Position numbers and translations under genes: made by a program | Part shown: positions 40,479-52,661 of the stretch, one piece after another | Numbering within the stretch: position 1 is the first letter of the stretch | Layout of the letters: every line of letters starts with the position of its first letter | NCBI GenBank assembly: GCA_023213395.1 | Contig: CM041465.1 | Coordinates: 124,503,741-124,567,740, forward strand | DNA from: Cycas panzhihuaensis | Lineage: Eukaryota > Cycadophyta | Direction of reading: 5' to 3' | Length of the DNA stretch: 64,000 nt | Notes under the pieces: generated by a model | The model's database searches: none | What the model was told of the DNA's origin: nothing | The model's input: only the letters and a program-made list of their open reading frames with translations

Positions 40479-43031
40479 ATGACGAAACTAGCGAGTGCAA
40501 AGTTTGAGGTGGAGAAATTTAATGGCAAGAACAACTTCGAGTTGTGGAAGTTAAAAGTGTACGATATTCTTGTACAATAGGGTTTGTATAAAGCCCTTGC
40601 AGGAAAATCGAAGAAACCCATGGGGATAGACGATGATGAATGGGATGATTTAGATAAAAAGGCACTTAGCACAATACGATTGTGCTTGGCAGATGAAGTT
40701 TTGTTTAACATCGCAGGGGAGTAGACGGAAGCAGGATTATGGACCCGGTTGGAAGGCATGTATATGACCAAATCAGTAACAAATCAAATTTACTTGAAGA
40801 GGTAACTGTACTCATTATAGATGAAAGAAGGTACAAAAATCACTGACCGTTTAAATATTTTTAATACTCTTATTTAGCAATCGACTAGTATCGATGTTAA
40901 GATTGAGGATGAAGACAAGGCAGTTACCCTATTATGCTCATTACCTAATATTGTCATCTCAATTAGTTTTAGCACTACAGATGAATTAGAATATGACTTT
41001 GTTGTGAGTGCTTTACTAATAGAAGAAGTGTGGAGGAAGTCTAGTCTTGAAACCTCCACACCAAAAGCCATGACAGTAAGGGGTAGAACGTTTGAGAGAG
41101 GACAAAACTCTAGGGATACATCAAGATCCAAGTCAAAGAGCAAAAAGAGTAAGCTCAGGTGTTGGCATTGTAATAAGACCGGTCACCTCAAGAAGGATTG
41201 TTACAAAAGGAAGGAGTTCTAAAAAAAGGAAGATCCTACCAAGGAGGCAAATCAGGTAGAGTCAAATCAAGGTATAGATGATGATGTCTTGGTTGCTTGT
41301 AATGTTTCTCATTATCACTATGACTGGTTATTAGATTCAGGTGCTTTGCACCAAATGTGTCCACACAGGAGTTGGTTCTTATCATACCAACCTCTTGATG
41401 GTGGTGATGTACTTATGGGAGACAAAGTTTCTTATAAGACAATGGGCATTGGTAGCATCAGAATTAAGATGTTTGATGGGATAGTCATAACATTAACTAA
41501 GGTTAGACATGTACCTAATTTGAAAAGGAATCTGATTTCCTTAGGTGAATTAGATTCGGGTGGTTTTAAGCATACAGGTCATGAAGGAGTCCTAAAGGTG
41601 TCAAAGGGCACCTTGGTTGTTATGAAAGCCTTAAAGAGAGGAAATCTTTACATTTTAGTGGGAAGTATAGATGTCAGCCAAGCAGCTATAGTGTCAAAGA
41701 CTGTAGAAGATCCAGCTCAACTATGGCATCAGAGACTTGGGCACATGAGTGAGAGAGGACTTAAGGTACTGATAAATCGTAAGTTGCTTCCTAACTTGTA
41801 GCTTTTAGACTTAGCTTTTTATAAACATTGCGTTTTTGGAAAATAGTATAGACTCAGGTTTAAAGTAGGGAGTCACACTAGTAAAGGCATTCTGGATTAC
41901 ATACATTCAGATGTATAGGGACCAACTCCTAAAATATCTTGTGGAGGATCATTGTATTTTGTCACATTTATAGATGATTACTCCAAGAAGGTATGGGTCT
42001 ATTTTTTGAAAGGAAATATGAAGTTTTTAGTGTGTTTAAGCAATTTAAGGCTTTAGTTGAGAATAGTGCTGGTAAGACAATCAAATATTTAGGAACTGAC
42101 AATAGAGATGAGTTCAATTCCTTGGAGTTTGAGAACTATTGTAGAGAAGCTGGGATCGAAAGACACAAGACCACTTGCTATACTCCATAGCAAAATGGCA
42201 TTATTGAGCACATGAATAGGACACTCTTAGAAAGAGCCAGAAGCATGCTAAGTAATGTAGGAGTGGAGCAGGGCTTGTGGGCGTGTCGCTCAAACAGCTT
42301 GCTATCTGGTAAATAGGTCACCATCAGTTGCAATAGATTGCAAGATTCCTGAAGAGGTATGGACTGGACATCCGTGTGATTATTCAAATTTAAAAGTTTT
42401 TGGTTATGATGCTTATTCCTGGACTGACAAAAATAAACATTCAAAGTTAGACCCAAAATCTAAGAGATATATCTTTGTTGGTTATGGTGATAAGGATGGT
42501 GTGAAGGGATACAGGTTGTGGGATCTTGTTGCCCACAAAATCACCATTAACAGAGATGTCATATTTGATGAATCTCCCCTTGTAAAATCGTGATGTAGAA
42601 GCTAAAATGAAATAGGAGCAGCAAGATGAACATCAACAAGTTAAGTTTGAAATGCAACCATCTGTAGAATCAGAAGAGCATGAAGATCTTTCTAAAGATG
42701 AAATAACAACAGATTCATAGGAGTATGTAGACACTCCTTTGCCAACAGTTAGAAGATCTACACGAGTTAGTCATCCACTTGATAGGTACAACCCTTTTAT
42801 TTCTATTACTTTAGTTTCTAATGATGGTGAGCCCACATGTTATTAGGAAGCAGTAGATGATATCCATGGAGAGAAGTGGATAAGGGCTATATAGGAAGAG
42901 ATAGATGCTTTGAAGAAAAATAATTCATGGGACTTGGTAGAACTTCCACATGGTAAGAAGACTGTTGGTTGCAGGTGGGTTTTCAAAAAGAAAATAGATG
43001 TTGATGGAAAGGTTGATAAATACAAGGCACT
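40479..43031 (+). pseudogene. copia gag-pol, copy 2, first part
   Basis: Collinear with copy 1 from the gag start (MTKLASAKFEVEKFNGKNNF) to the RT N-terminus (WVFKKKIDVDGKVDKYKA). The zinc knuckle is intact (CWHCNKTGHLKKDC, about 41160). The protease motif is changed to DSGALHQMC. The integrase has GTDNRDEFNS and, after a stop, QNGIIEHMNR. Stops at 41799 and 42187 fall on positions where copy 1 has Gln codons. The frame is cut at 43031 by the chromovirus and resumes at 49308. Confidence 0.92.
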
Positions 43032-43404
43032 TGTAACATAACCTCACATTTTCTTAGCAAGAGGAAACCGCCAACAAGTAAGGATGGACCACTAAGTCGT
43101 CCAATAAGATGTAAGGCCGCTAGGGCCACCAATAGAGTTATGTGGACCGCTAAGTCATCCAATAAGATGTAAGGCCGCTAGGGCCACCAATAGAATCATT
43201 AAGGATGAAGACCCTTACTTGTGTATTTAAAGGGTTAAACTACTCATAATGTTATTGAGTATGATATCTTGAAAGGAGAAAGTACTTCGGTACTCATTTT
43301 GGTGACTTATTTTCTGTGATCTGTTTGCGCATTTGTGTTATTTGGCTTCAATTTCTGCTAAATATCAATTCTACAAGCCCCGATTGCTGAGAAGGAACGG
43401 TCCA
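43032..43404 (+). repeat. 5' LTR of chromovirus
   Basis: TGTAACATAACC to ACGGTCCA, 373 bp. It contains a 58-bp direct repeat (43086-43143 and 43144-43194, starting GGACC...CTAAGTCRTCC). A TATA-less, CG-containing start is followed by TTTAAAGGG at about 43226. Confidence 0.92.
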
Positions 43405-43781
43405 AGTGGTATCAGAGTTACGTTCGTGATCGTGGGAAGCTACCCAAAATAGCAATTTTTTTTTTTCCTATATGATTGAGTGCTCTCTCTACCTAGGCAG
43501 AGATTGAGGAAAAACCTTCACTCAGTACTCTCTCCAAAAAGATTGAGGAACATTAGCAGGACAGATTAGAGGTCGCGAAGCAAAGAGGAATTTCGACCTT
43601 CAGGTACCACAAGTAATTTATTTCTTCTATATTTAATTCAATTTTTAAGCTTTCTTTTCTGTATTAGGTTATATTCCAAGGGTAGATAACACCGTTGGGT
43701 GGCTACCCTTTGTGTCACTTCCCACCTCTCCTTTCTGGGTAGATACCACTGCATATACCCCCTTTAGGATTCCAAAACCCT

Positions 43782-44026
43782 CCCTAGTGTAGGTAACCTA
43801 TCGGTTGCTGAAGTCTTGTGGTGCAGTGGTTAGCGGTTAGCGCCACGAAGTTACTTGCCCTAAACTTCTGCATCAGAAGTTTATTGGCAGGCCCGTAAGA
43901 CCAAGCACACCTCATTCTGCAGTGGGTAGGACACATTTGATTATTCGTTGTTTCCCCTGCCCTAGTCTTAGTCATAAGCCATTGACTGCCTAAATTCAAA
44001 ACTTGTTAGAACAGTCAAGCCTCTCT

Positions 44027-44061
<35 letters not shown>

Positions 44062-44079
44062 GAGCAAAGAAAAAAAAAA
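43782..44079 (+). mobile_element. putative SINE in the chromovirus leader
   Basis: About 300 bp start in unique sequence and contain TGGTGCAGTGGTTAGC (43819-43834), a good match to a tRNA-type Pol III A box (TRGYNNARTGG). The segment ends in a 23-nt poly(A) at 44027-44049 and further A-rich sequence to 44083. An 8-bp flanking repeat AAAACCCT (43774-43781 and 44080-44087) is compatible with a target duplication, but half of it is A. A clear B box was not found. It could also be normal leader sequence of the element. Confidence 0.4.
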
Positions 44080-44456
44080 AAAACCCTTATAACTCATATA
44101 CCTCAATTCGATCAGCATCTTGTAAGGGTCATTTTGCACTAGGTTATTCTATACCCTAATTTTCACTCTTTTTTGTACTTGGGCCATTGGTGGGCCCCAC
44201 CACTCCAAATTTACCTTAAAACTTATACATCCCATTTCGATAAGTTTTTGTGCTCTTTCTAGTGGACTAAATATCCTGCTTATGTAATTCTGGGGTCAAT
44301 AGGATATAGACACCCCGTATTCCCTTATTTTGCACCTTTCTTTCCCATATAGCAACTCCCTATTCTTCTATCCCGTTCTTTCTTGAATCTATCCCAGTTC
44401 GTTCTTTCCCTTCTTTCTACTTACTCCCACTTCTTTAATCCCCTTCCTCAACTTCA

Positions 44457-45478
44457 ATGGCAAAAAATCAAACAGAACAAATTTCTGACTTGACTAATGA
44501 TTTGTCTAACTTCAAAATAGAGGTCACCGATAAACTTAGTAACATACCTACCAAATCTGACCTAGATGACATTAAGAAAGATATTATCAAACTATTTCAA
44601 CAATGGTTGTCATCCCATGCCCAAAGCACAGGAGCTTCTACCTCAATGGGCAACCAACCTCCCCCTTCTCCAGGAAGTAATGCACATACAGGAGGTTCTC
44701 CACTAAGACAGCCGTTTTTCCACCACAAGATCAACATTCCTACCTTTGATCCAGATGTGAATAGAGAGTGCACTCAAAGCTGGATTAATAAGTTAGAATC
44801 CTACTTCACTTTCCACCCGATGTCAAAAGAGGACCAACTCTTATACGCTTCCATTCATTTAGATGGTTAAGCTCACCATTGGTTTAACTAGTGGAAGTGG
44901 GAATATCCCTCTCACCAAACTTGGTCGCACTTCACTAGTTGTTTCTTCGAGCAATATGAAGCAGGCATCAACTGTAGAAGCTTACACGAATGAATTTCAA
45001 GCTTTATATAACCGCATGCCACAAAGCCAAAACTTGGACAAACAAACAATGATTGATATTTATGTGGTGGGACTCCAAGACCGTATTCAGATGAGATTAA
45101 AGATAATGGCAATTTACTCCTTTAAGGAAGCTTTCAAGTGGGCACGTGCAGTAGAAGCTAAGTTTGCAGCAGACAGACCCTCAGCCATTCGACGAGATAA
45201 CTCTTGGTTCTCATGCACTCGACAAGCAGATCTCCAGCGACCTCGACCTCGATTTGATGACGCGTCTTGTCCTCAAGCTGACTTCACACGTCCTCGACCA
45301 TGACAGGATGATCCTTGTCCACCTATGGATCGCCAGAATGAGGATACATCCACCAAAAGAGTCCAGATTTCTTAAGCTGAAGCATAACATCGACTTGAGG
45401 CTAGCCTTTGTATGCAGTGTGCAGAAAAGTGGACTTCCGGGCATGGTCATTTTTGTAAGGCACGGTGTATGGTTTTCT
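44457..45478 (+). pseudogene. chromovirus gag
   Basis: The ATG at 44457 starts MAKNQTEQISDLTNDL. A capsid-type segment KINIPTFDPDVNRECTQSW begins near 44730. The frame shifts at about 44865 and continues as SNMKQASTVEAYTNEFQALY and GLQDRIQMRLK, the usual capsid end. An unusual zinc-knuckle-like stretch, CMQCAEKWTSGHGHFC, lies at about 45409-45456. At least two frame changes and a stop at 45301 break it. Confidence 0.85.
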
Positions 45479-48400
45479 CCATTGACCCATCCCTCCCCTC
45501 TGACGACCCCTCTGATTCTGACTCTGACGAGGAGCCTGATGATGATACCCATGATGATCCTGCACCAGACCCCCAACTTGAAATATTTATATCCGCTGTC
45601 ACCACCTCCTCCTGCCCTGAACCCCTAAGAGTTAGAGGCATTCTCCGCAAGACTCCAATATCTATCTTGATCGATGGTGGCGCGTCACTTAACTTCATTG
45701 ATATTTTGATTGCTAGACAACTTAACCTATATATTGTCCCAAAAACTAGCTTCACATGCTCTCTACTAGGGTACCAGAAACTCCATTGTGTAGGTGTTAT
45801 CAAAAACCTCCAAGTCCAAATTGGCTCATACCTTTTAGTATCAGACTTCTATGCCTTGTCAATAGGAGGATCTGATGCCATCTTAGGGATTCAATGGTTG
45901 CAAACACTAGGGACTTATAGCACGAACAACTCACCTACAAATCCATTCATTACTTTCAAAGACCACATGGGGTGAAACCACAAAATTTACGGAATGCAAT
46001 CCCCCCCTAACCAAGTGGTCTCTCACGACGTATGAAACGCCATCTTCAATCTCACTTAGGGTATATAGTCTGCCTCAATAATATTCAAATCGAACCACAA
46101 ATTCATCCATACATTTAGGATGTCATTACCCAATATGAACAAGTATTCGCCCCTCTGCCTGCCACCACCCCTCCTGACCGCAATTTCTTTCATATAATTG
46201 ACCTCCAATCTAACCATGACCCTATCAGCCTTCGACCTTACCGTAACTCATACTTCTAAAAGAATGAAATCGAGAAACTCACAAATGAACTCCTTGACAT
46301 GGGCATAATCCAACCTAGTAAAAGCCCCTATGCCCCATTGATTGTCTTAGTTCGGAAGAAGGATGGCTCCTTTCGCCTCTGTGTTGACTATAGGGAATTA
46401 AATAAGATTACCATCAAAAATAAGTTTCCCACCCCTCGCATAGATGACATGCTAGATGAAATCCATGGTGCAACCATCTTTTCTAAGTTAGACCTTCAAT
46501 CTGGTTATTACCAAATCCCAATTTCCCCACAAGATTGTCATAAGACAGCATTTCGCACACATCATGGCCATTTTGAGTTTCGAGCAATGCCCTTTGGCCT
46601 TTGTAATGCCCCGGCAACCTTCCAAGCTGTCATGAATAGAATCTTTGGGCCCTACCTTTGAAAGTTTGTCATAGTTTTCTTTGATGACATTCTTATTTAT
46701 AGTGCCTGCCTGGATCTCCATATCCAACACTTAGAAATTATTCTTCAAATATTGCAGAACCACTAACTCTATGCAAAACTATCTAAGTGTGAGTTTGGAC
46801 AATCAGAACTCAAATATTTGGGTCATATCATATCATCAGAAGGGGTATGTGTAGACCCTGACAAAATATCGGTCATCACAACGTGGCCAACACCTACCAC
46901 TCTTACCTAACTATGAGTATTTCTTGGGCTCACAGGGTTTTATCGACGCTTTGTGCGTAACTATGTGACTCTTGCCACCCCATTAACTAACCTCCTTCGT
47001 AAAGAGGCTTTTCAATGGTCTCCAAGGTAGGTCGCTTTTCCCACCTCAAGGTTGTAATGACCTCCACTCCGGTCCTCATCACTCCTGATTTTAACCAACC
47101 CTTCCAACTTGAATGCGATGCTTCAGGGTTTGGTCTAGGTGCTATCCTAATGCAAGACTCTCATCCCATTGCATTTGAAAGCCGAAAATTAAAAGATCAC
47201 GAGCTTCACCTCTCTACATATCAAAAAGAAATGAAGGCTATTCTCCATGCTATTGATAAATGACGACAATATCTCTTAGGCTCTAAGTTCACTATTCTTA
47301 CAGATCATCGTAGCCTCCATAATTTATTGACTTAGCCAGTCTTGTCGGAAGAACAAGCTAAGTGGGTTCATCGATTACAAGTCTTTGACTTCTCAATAGT
47401 ATATAAAAAAGGTAAAGACAATGTAGTGGCAGATGCTCTTTCACGTCTCCATCCTAACGACAATGTTCCGAACCCAAGCCTCCATGCCATTAGCAACCCC
47501 CAACCCCTTTGGCTTGATGAACTATGTATTGAAAATCAAGCCTAGCCAGACTATCCTAATTGGAGGGAAAAAGTTCTCACCTATAAAGGTTGGTCAACCT
47601 TCAACAATCATCTCCTCTACCACAATTGTATCTTTGTCCATCCCTCCTCCTCATTCATCCCTAAAATCCTAACGGAATACCACTCATCCCCCCTTGGTGG
47701 CCACTCTGGCTTCGATGAGACTTATCGATGGATTCGCGCAGATTTCTTTTGGCCCCATATGAAGACCACCATATTCACCTTCGTATCGGAATGTGACACC
47801 TGTCAACGAAATAAAGTAGAGATCAAACCTCTTCCTGGCCTTCTTCAACCATTAAATATTCCATAAGGTAAGTGGCAAGATATTGCCATGGACTTCATCA
47901 CGGGCCTACCACCATCTACCGAGTTTGACTCCATTTGGGTAATCATTAATCGATTAACCAAGTACTCACACTTTCTCCCAGTGCACACCTCATATTCATC
48001 CTCCCGTCTCGCTGACTTATATGTCCAATTCATATTTCACCTCCATGGTTTTCCATCATCTATCGTTTGTGACTGCAACCCTAAGTTTACTAGCTCCTTT
48101 TGGCAAGAACTCTTTAAGGCTATTGGAACCTCCTTTAACATGAGCTCTGCCTACCACCCACAAACAGATGGCCAATTTGAGGTTCTAAACAAAACTTTAG
48201 AAACTTATCTACATTGCTTTGCTTCAGAACACCAAGCTAAGTGGACCTCATGGCTTTCCCTGGCTGAGTATTGGTATAACTCCTCCCATCATTCTACCAT
48301 TGGCATGCCCCCCTTTTTGGCTCTTTATGGCTACCACCCACCTTCTCACCATACCCTAGCCATAAATTTTAGAACAGCTTTTGTGCAACAAAAGCTTCAA

Positions 48401-48930
48401 GAAATGGATCAAATCTTGCATGCCCTTTGATAAAATCTAGCTAGTTCTCAAAATTGAATGAAGCAGCTGGTAGACTGCCACTGATCTGATAGATCCTTTG
48501 ATATTGGAGATCTAGTATACCTCTGCCTCCAACCTTATAAGCAACAATCACTCAAGTCCCATCAAGGGCATAAACTAAGCCCCCGCTACTATGGCCCTTA
48601 TAAGATCCTGCATAAAATTGGTGAAGTTGCTTATGCCCTTGAACTCCTTCATAATGTCTTCCACGTATCCTGCCTAAAGAAATACCTTGGAGCTAAAGTT
48701 ACACCTCACACAACCCTTCCCATTCTCTCCGAAGAACAAACTCTTACAGTTCCTCCTGATAAAATCCTTGCCAGTCGCCAGCGCCACCTCCGGAATCACA
48801 CTATTTCTAAACACTTGGTATAGTGGGTCGGCTGCGATGCTGATGAAGCTACTTGGGAGTTGGAAGAGTTCATCTAGAAACATCCTCATCTCCAATGCTG
48901 CGAGGACTCAGTGTCTCAGAGGGGGGGACC
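45479..48930 (+). pseudogene. chromovirus pol with C-terminal chromodomain
   Basis: Protease: ILIDGGASLNFID (about 45667) to [70 protein letters not shown], and after one stop VFFDDILIYS (about 46674-46703). RNase H: FQLECDASGFGLGAIL and NVVADALSRLHP. Integrase: a HHCC finger ending CDTCQRNK, then AMDFITGLPPS, VCDCNPKFTSSFW (Asp kept, SDRD altered) and SAYHPQTDGQFEVLNK (Glu kept). Chromodomain at about 48760-48900: ILASRQRHLRNHTISKHLV then WVGCDADEATWE. Family knowledge links this domain to targeting of heterochromatin. Stops occur at 46660, 47262 and elsewhere. Confidence 0.92.
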
Positions 48931-49307
48931 TGTAACATAACCTCACCTTTCCTTAGCAAGAGGAAACCACCAACAAGTAAGGATGGACCGCTAAGTCGTC
49001 TAATAAGATGTAAGGCCGTTAGGGCCACCAATAGAGTTATGTGTATGGACCGCTAAGTCGTCCAATAAGATGTAAGGCTGCTAGGGCCACCAATAGAATC
49101 ATTAAGGATGAAGACCCTTACTTGTGTATTTAAAGGGTTAAACTACTCATAATGTTATTGAGTATGATATCTTGAAAGGAGAAAGTACTCCGATACTCAT
49201 TTTGGTGACTTATTTTTTGTGATCTGTTTGCGCATTCATGTTATTTGGCTTCAATTTCTGCTAAATATCAATTCTACGAGCCCTGATTGCTGAGAAAGAA
49301 TGGTCCA
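48931..49307 (+). repeat. 3' LTR of chromovirus
   Basis: TGTAACATAACC to ATGGTCCA, 377 bp, collinear with the 5' LTR. It has a 4-bp expansion (GTAT) at the junction between the two 58-bp repeat copies, which accounts for the length difference. Confidence 0.92.
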
Positions 49308-50664
49308 GCATGACTGGTGGCAAAAAGTTTTGCACAGAAAGCAGGTATTGACTTTCATGAGATCTTTTCACTAGTTGTTAAACTTGTTTCAATTCGAGTG
49401 CTATTAGCATTGGTAGCTTCTCTCGATTTGAAGTTAGAGCAGTTAGATGTAAAGATAGCTTTTCTACATGGAGATTTAGATGAGGAGATCTATATGGATC
49501 AACCAGAGGGGTTTGTACAAGATGGCAGGAAAAGACTTATTTGTAGGCTCAGGAAATCATTGTATGGCCTGAAGCAATCACCAGCAAAGGGTATAAGAAG
49601 TTTGATACCTTCATGGAGAGCCAAAATTTTAAAAGAAGTGAGTATGATAATTGTGTTTACTTTAAATTTATGGACAATAACTTATTCATTATCTTGGTGT
49701 TATATGTTGATGACATAGTTGTAAGCAAGAGCATGGTAGAAATCAATAAGCTAAAGGCTCAATTGGCTAGGACTTTTGATATGAAGGATCTAGGAGCTAC
49801 AAAATAAATCTTAGGCATGGAGATACACAGAGACAGGAAAAGTGGTAAGCTATGGTTATCACAGTAGAAATATGTGGAGAAGGTGCTAACTAGGTTTAAG
49901 ATGGCAAATGTGAAACTAGTAAGTATCCTATTGGCTTCCTACTTCAAGCTTTCATTTAATATGAGTCCTAGTAGTGAAGAAGAAAAGGCTTATATGTCTT
50001 GTATGCCATATGCCGGTGTAGTAGGAAGTTTGATGTAAGCCATGGTATGTACAAGACCTGATATTTCACATGCAGTCGGTGTAGTTAACAGGTTTATGGC
50101 AAATCCAAGAAAGGAACATTCGGCTGCAGTGAAATGGGTGCTTCGGTATTTGAGAGGCACTAGTGATTACTGCATCACCTTTGGAGGTATAGGTAATCAG
50201 GTTTATAGATATGTCGATTCAAACTTTGCAGGAGATTTAGACAAAAGAAGGTCTACTTTATGTTATGTTTTTACTCTTGTAAATGGTCTAATTAGTTGGA
50301 TGTCTAAATTGCAGAGCACAATTTCACTATCAACCATAGAAGCTGAATATGTTACCGTAGCACATACTTATAAAGAAACAATCTAGTTACAGGGTCTATT
50401 GGTTGAGCTTGGAAGGAGATAGGAAAATATAAAGGTATTTTGTGACAGTCAAAGTGCCATTTACCTAGCAAGAATCCATCTTATCATAGCAGAACGAAGC
50501 ATATTGCTCTTAAGTACCATTTTGTTAGACAAGTTGTGGAAGTAGGTGGAGTGGAACTTGAGAAGATTTACACCAATTAAAATTGTGCTGATATATTCAC
50601 AAAACCAGTACCAGTAGAGAAGTTTAAATGGTGTTTGACTTCTCTTAGCTTGCAGAAAAGATGA
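49308..50664 (+). pseudogene. copia gag-pol, copy 2, second part
   Basis: It resumes with LVAKSFAQKAGIDFHEIFS after the chromovirus. It contains EQLDVKIAFLHGDLDEEIYM, LYGLKQSP, VLYVDDIVVSKS (one residue shorter than copy 1) and RNase H TRPDISHAVGVVNRFMANP, then SWMSKLQSTISLSTIEAEYV. The copy 1 terminal TAG is CAG here, extending the frame to 50664. Stops and small deletions (for example at about 50472) are present. Confidence 0.92.
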
Positions 50665-50714
50665 TAAAGGATCCAGGAAAGATAGCGGGTAATTGTTGTC
50701 AAGGTGGAGATTAT

Positions 50715-51342
50715 TGGGTATTCTGACAACAATTATAGGCCTAAAATTATGGCATGTTTTCAGCGTAGATTCCTCCCCTAATCTTTCTTGGGGGGTTCCA
50801 GGCAGCACTTAGCAAAGGTCCGGGGGAAGTGGAACACCCATAGCTAGGAAGGGGTTCGGGGGTGATAGCCCCTGACCCAAAAAATGGGCCATGTAAACCT
50901 TATCAAAATGTAAAGAGAATTAGGGTCATTCAATACAAATACCCTAGAGTCTACGGTTGAGATTTAGGTCTTGGATGTTCCTCTCATGTAGCCTATTTTA
51001 GGGCTTTTCTTATTATGTTGTAATGTTATGCAATATACTGTGAAGAGGGCGGTAGCTGATTGTTGTTTTAGAGAGCACTCAATAACTTTGATGTATTGTT
51101 TCTCCATTCTGCAGCAATAAAGATCGATACCTTTCTTATGTGGATGTTTCCCTAGCACACTGCTAGGGTTTTACCACATTATATTGGGTGCACATGTGAT
51201 GTTTGGCTTTTATTTTCTTATTACTATATAATCTCTGATTTTAGAACTTGCATGTAATTTTATGTTTTGATTTCTGTAACTAGTTATAAGAAAGTAATAG
51301 ATCTTAGTGGCGGTTAAAGGGTTGGACCTTGTATTCTCAACA
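50715..51342 (+). repeat. LTR 3 of tandem copia
   Basis: 628 bp, TGGGTATTCTGACAAC to TATTCTCAACA. It is collinear with LTRs 1 and 2, but part of the G-rich block is lost or rearranged around 50800-50830. Confidence 0.88.
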
Positions 51343-52029
51343 CAATCCTCTGCCTCTATCCTTACCTGCTCTGGAAGAGGTTTGTCTAATCTTGCAAGCA
51401 TATAAACTCTTGTATTTATTAACCTACTTCTATTCTTTATAACTGAATCAACAACTAGCAAGGGTCTTATGGCTTTCGCCACCCCCTTCATCACATCTAT
51501 ATCCCAAGATTGAAGTAGAAACCCATGCAACTTCATCCACATTGGGACTTACTTTATAGAAGACATAACCAAGTCAAAGTTTGGGTGCCACTTGTCTATA
51601 AATACTACTTTCTTCCCATAATCCAAGGGGATTTCATTAAAATGTTTATCAAGTCTTCCTAGTTCAAGAATTTAAAGAGGACACAACCTCTTGGGAGGGC
51701 CATTACCTCCATTAGGCTCTTAAACTTCCACCTATTTAAAAGCCATTTCCTTATTGGATCTACTCTTAGTCTTGGCCTAAAAAATCTCCCCACTAGGCTA
51801 TGCTTCCTATATATTTTAATGCAATCAGACATCCTCTTGGGTATAAGAATTTAATCACCTCTTTCTCAAAGATATAGTTTATATTAAAGCTTTCTATTTC
51901 TTTATTTCTAAGGGCTTGCAGGTAAGTCTTCTTAGAAGGGACTCTATGGGATTGGTTATTAGGTTCTTTTTCAGCTATTTCCAAATATACACTACTTCTA
52001 ATCAAATCAACTAGCTTTACACTCAACAC
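51343..52029 (-). pseudogene. LINE ORF1, N-terminal part (DUF4283-like)
   Basis: On the minus strand a frame from about 52029 has an N-terminal segment VPSKKTYLQALRNKEIESF. After a shift it continues with MWMKLHGFLLQSWDIDV and ending LDKPLPEQVRIEAEDC at the insertion point. The WxxLHGxPxxxWD... and KPLPExVxIE motifs are typical of the DUF4283 domain in plant L1 ORF1. The rest of ORF1 resumes at 35081. Confidence 0.82.
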
Positions 52030-52661
52030 AAATCTAGGGTATTAATAATCTCACCCAGGTAGATCTATTTTTGGTATATATTCCATACCCAAGAACTATG
52101 ACTTTACACTTTAGCACCTTTTGGATTAACGTTCATATATTCTCGTTCCAACAGCTACCTATCTATCCATCTGTGCCTTAGGTAGATATCATTCTACTCT
52201 TCTGCCCATGTTGTGGTTGGCCCTACTTCTCCCTAGCCTAGAAAATGAGAAAAATCATTAAGTAGCTAAAAAGATGGCATGGTGGTAGGGCAAATTTGAT
52301 CTAGAATTTGAAAAGGACTGTTGCCTCCCATCTAGCCTCACAATTGGTTTTCACCACTATATTCCTACTGAAACAACTCTATTTACCCATAGTCAACTAG
52401 ATTTGTAACACAAATTTAATTTGACACTTCACTTCCATAGTGGAGAACTTTGTTCCAATTGATCCTTAGGGCAAAGAAGTCACTATATAAAGCATAATAC
52501 TATGGCCTTAAGGTTTGGCTGGGGCCTCGCCCCCTCATGTTTATGATCTGCGATTCTTCCAGGATGATTAACGAAACCCTAGCTGCCTCTAACTTCTACA
52601 TCGAACCAACAACTTCTGATCACTTCTAAAACCAATTTGTTGGATAAACTCATAAGAATTC

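Larger units (their letters stand above)
43032..49307 (+). mobile_element. Ty3/gypsy chromovirus nested in copia copy 2
   Basis: A 6,276-bp element has LTRs at 43032-43404 and 48931-49307, a primer-binding site TGGTATCAGAGT two nt after the 5' LTR, and a G-rich polypurine tract (GAGGGGGGGA) before the 3' LTR. The flanks are GCACT (43027-43031) and GCATG (49308-49312). The uninterrupted copia copy 1 has GCACG at this point, so each flank has one change from the original target site. Gag, protease, RT, RNase H, integrase and a chromodomain follow in gypsy order. The LTRs are more alike than those of the copia host, consistent with a later insertion. Confidence 0.93.
35082..51342 (+). mobile_element. 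tandem copia element: LTR-int-LTR-int-LTR
   Basis: Three related LTRs (35082-35720, 39769-40408, 50715-51342) alternate with two collinear gag-pol interiors in the same orientation. Copy 1 is 5,327 bp with both LTRs. Copy 2 is 11,574 bp, or 5,298 bp after removing the nested chromovirus. The middle LTR serves as 3' LTR of copy 1 and 5' LTR of copy 2. The outer 5-bp flanks are TCTAT and CAATC and do not match. The whole block sits inside LINE ORF1. Both interiors are full of stops. Confidence 0.88.
29979..52661 (-). mobile_element. near-full-length L1-type LINE, split by a 16.3-kb insertion
   Basis: A minus-strand LINE is bounded by a 13-bp direct repeat and ends in an 11-nt poly(A) tail (T run at 29979-29989). 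Removing the copia insertion at 35082-51342 leaves 6,422 bp, a normal size for a full-length plant L1. ORF1 is cut in two: its N-terminal part is at 51343-52029 and its zinc knuckle at about 35010-35055. ORF2 follows with endonuclease, RT, zinc-binding and RNase H parts. About 0.6 kb upstream of ORF1 would be the 5' UTR. Many stops and shifts make it inactive. Confidence 0.85.

Noticed and set aside
45164-45803. Overlapping frames on both strands across the chromovirus gag/protease junction
   Set aside because: They are shadows of the real gag and protease frames, which carry the motifs.
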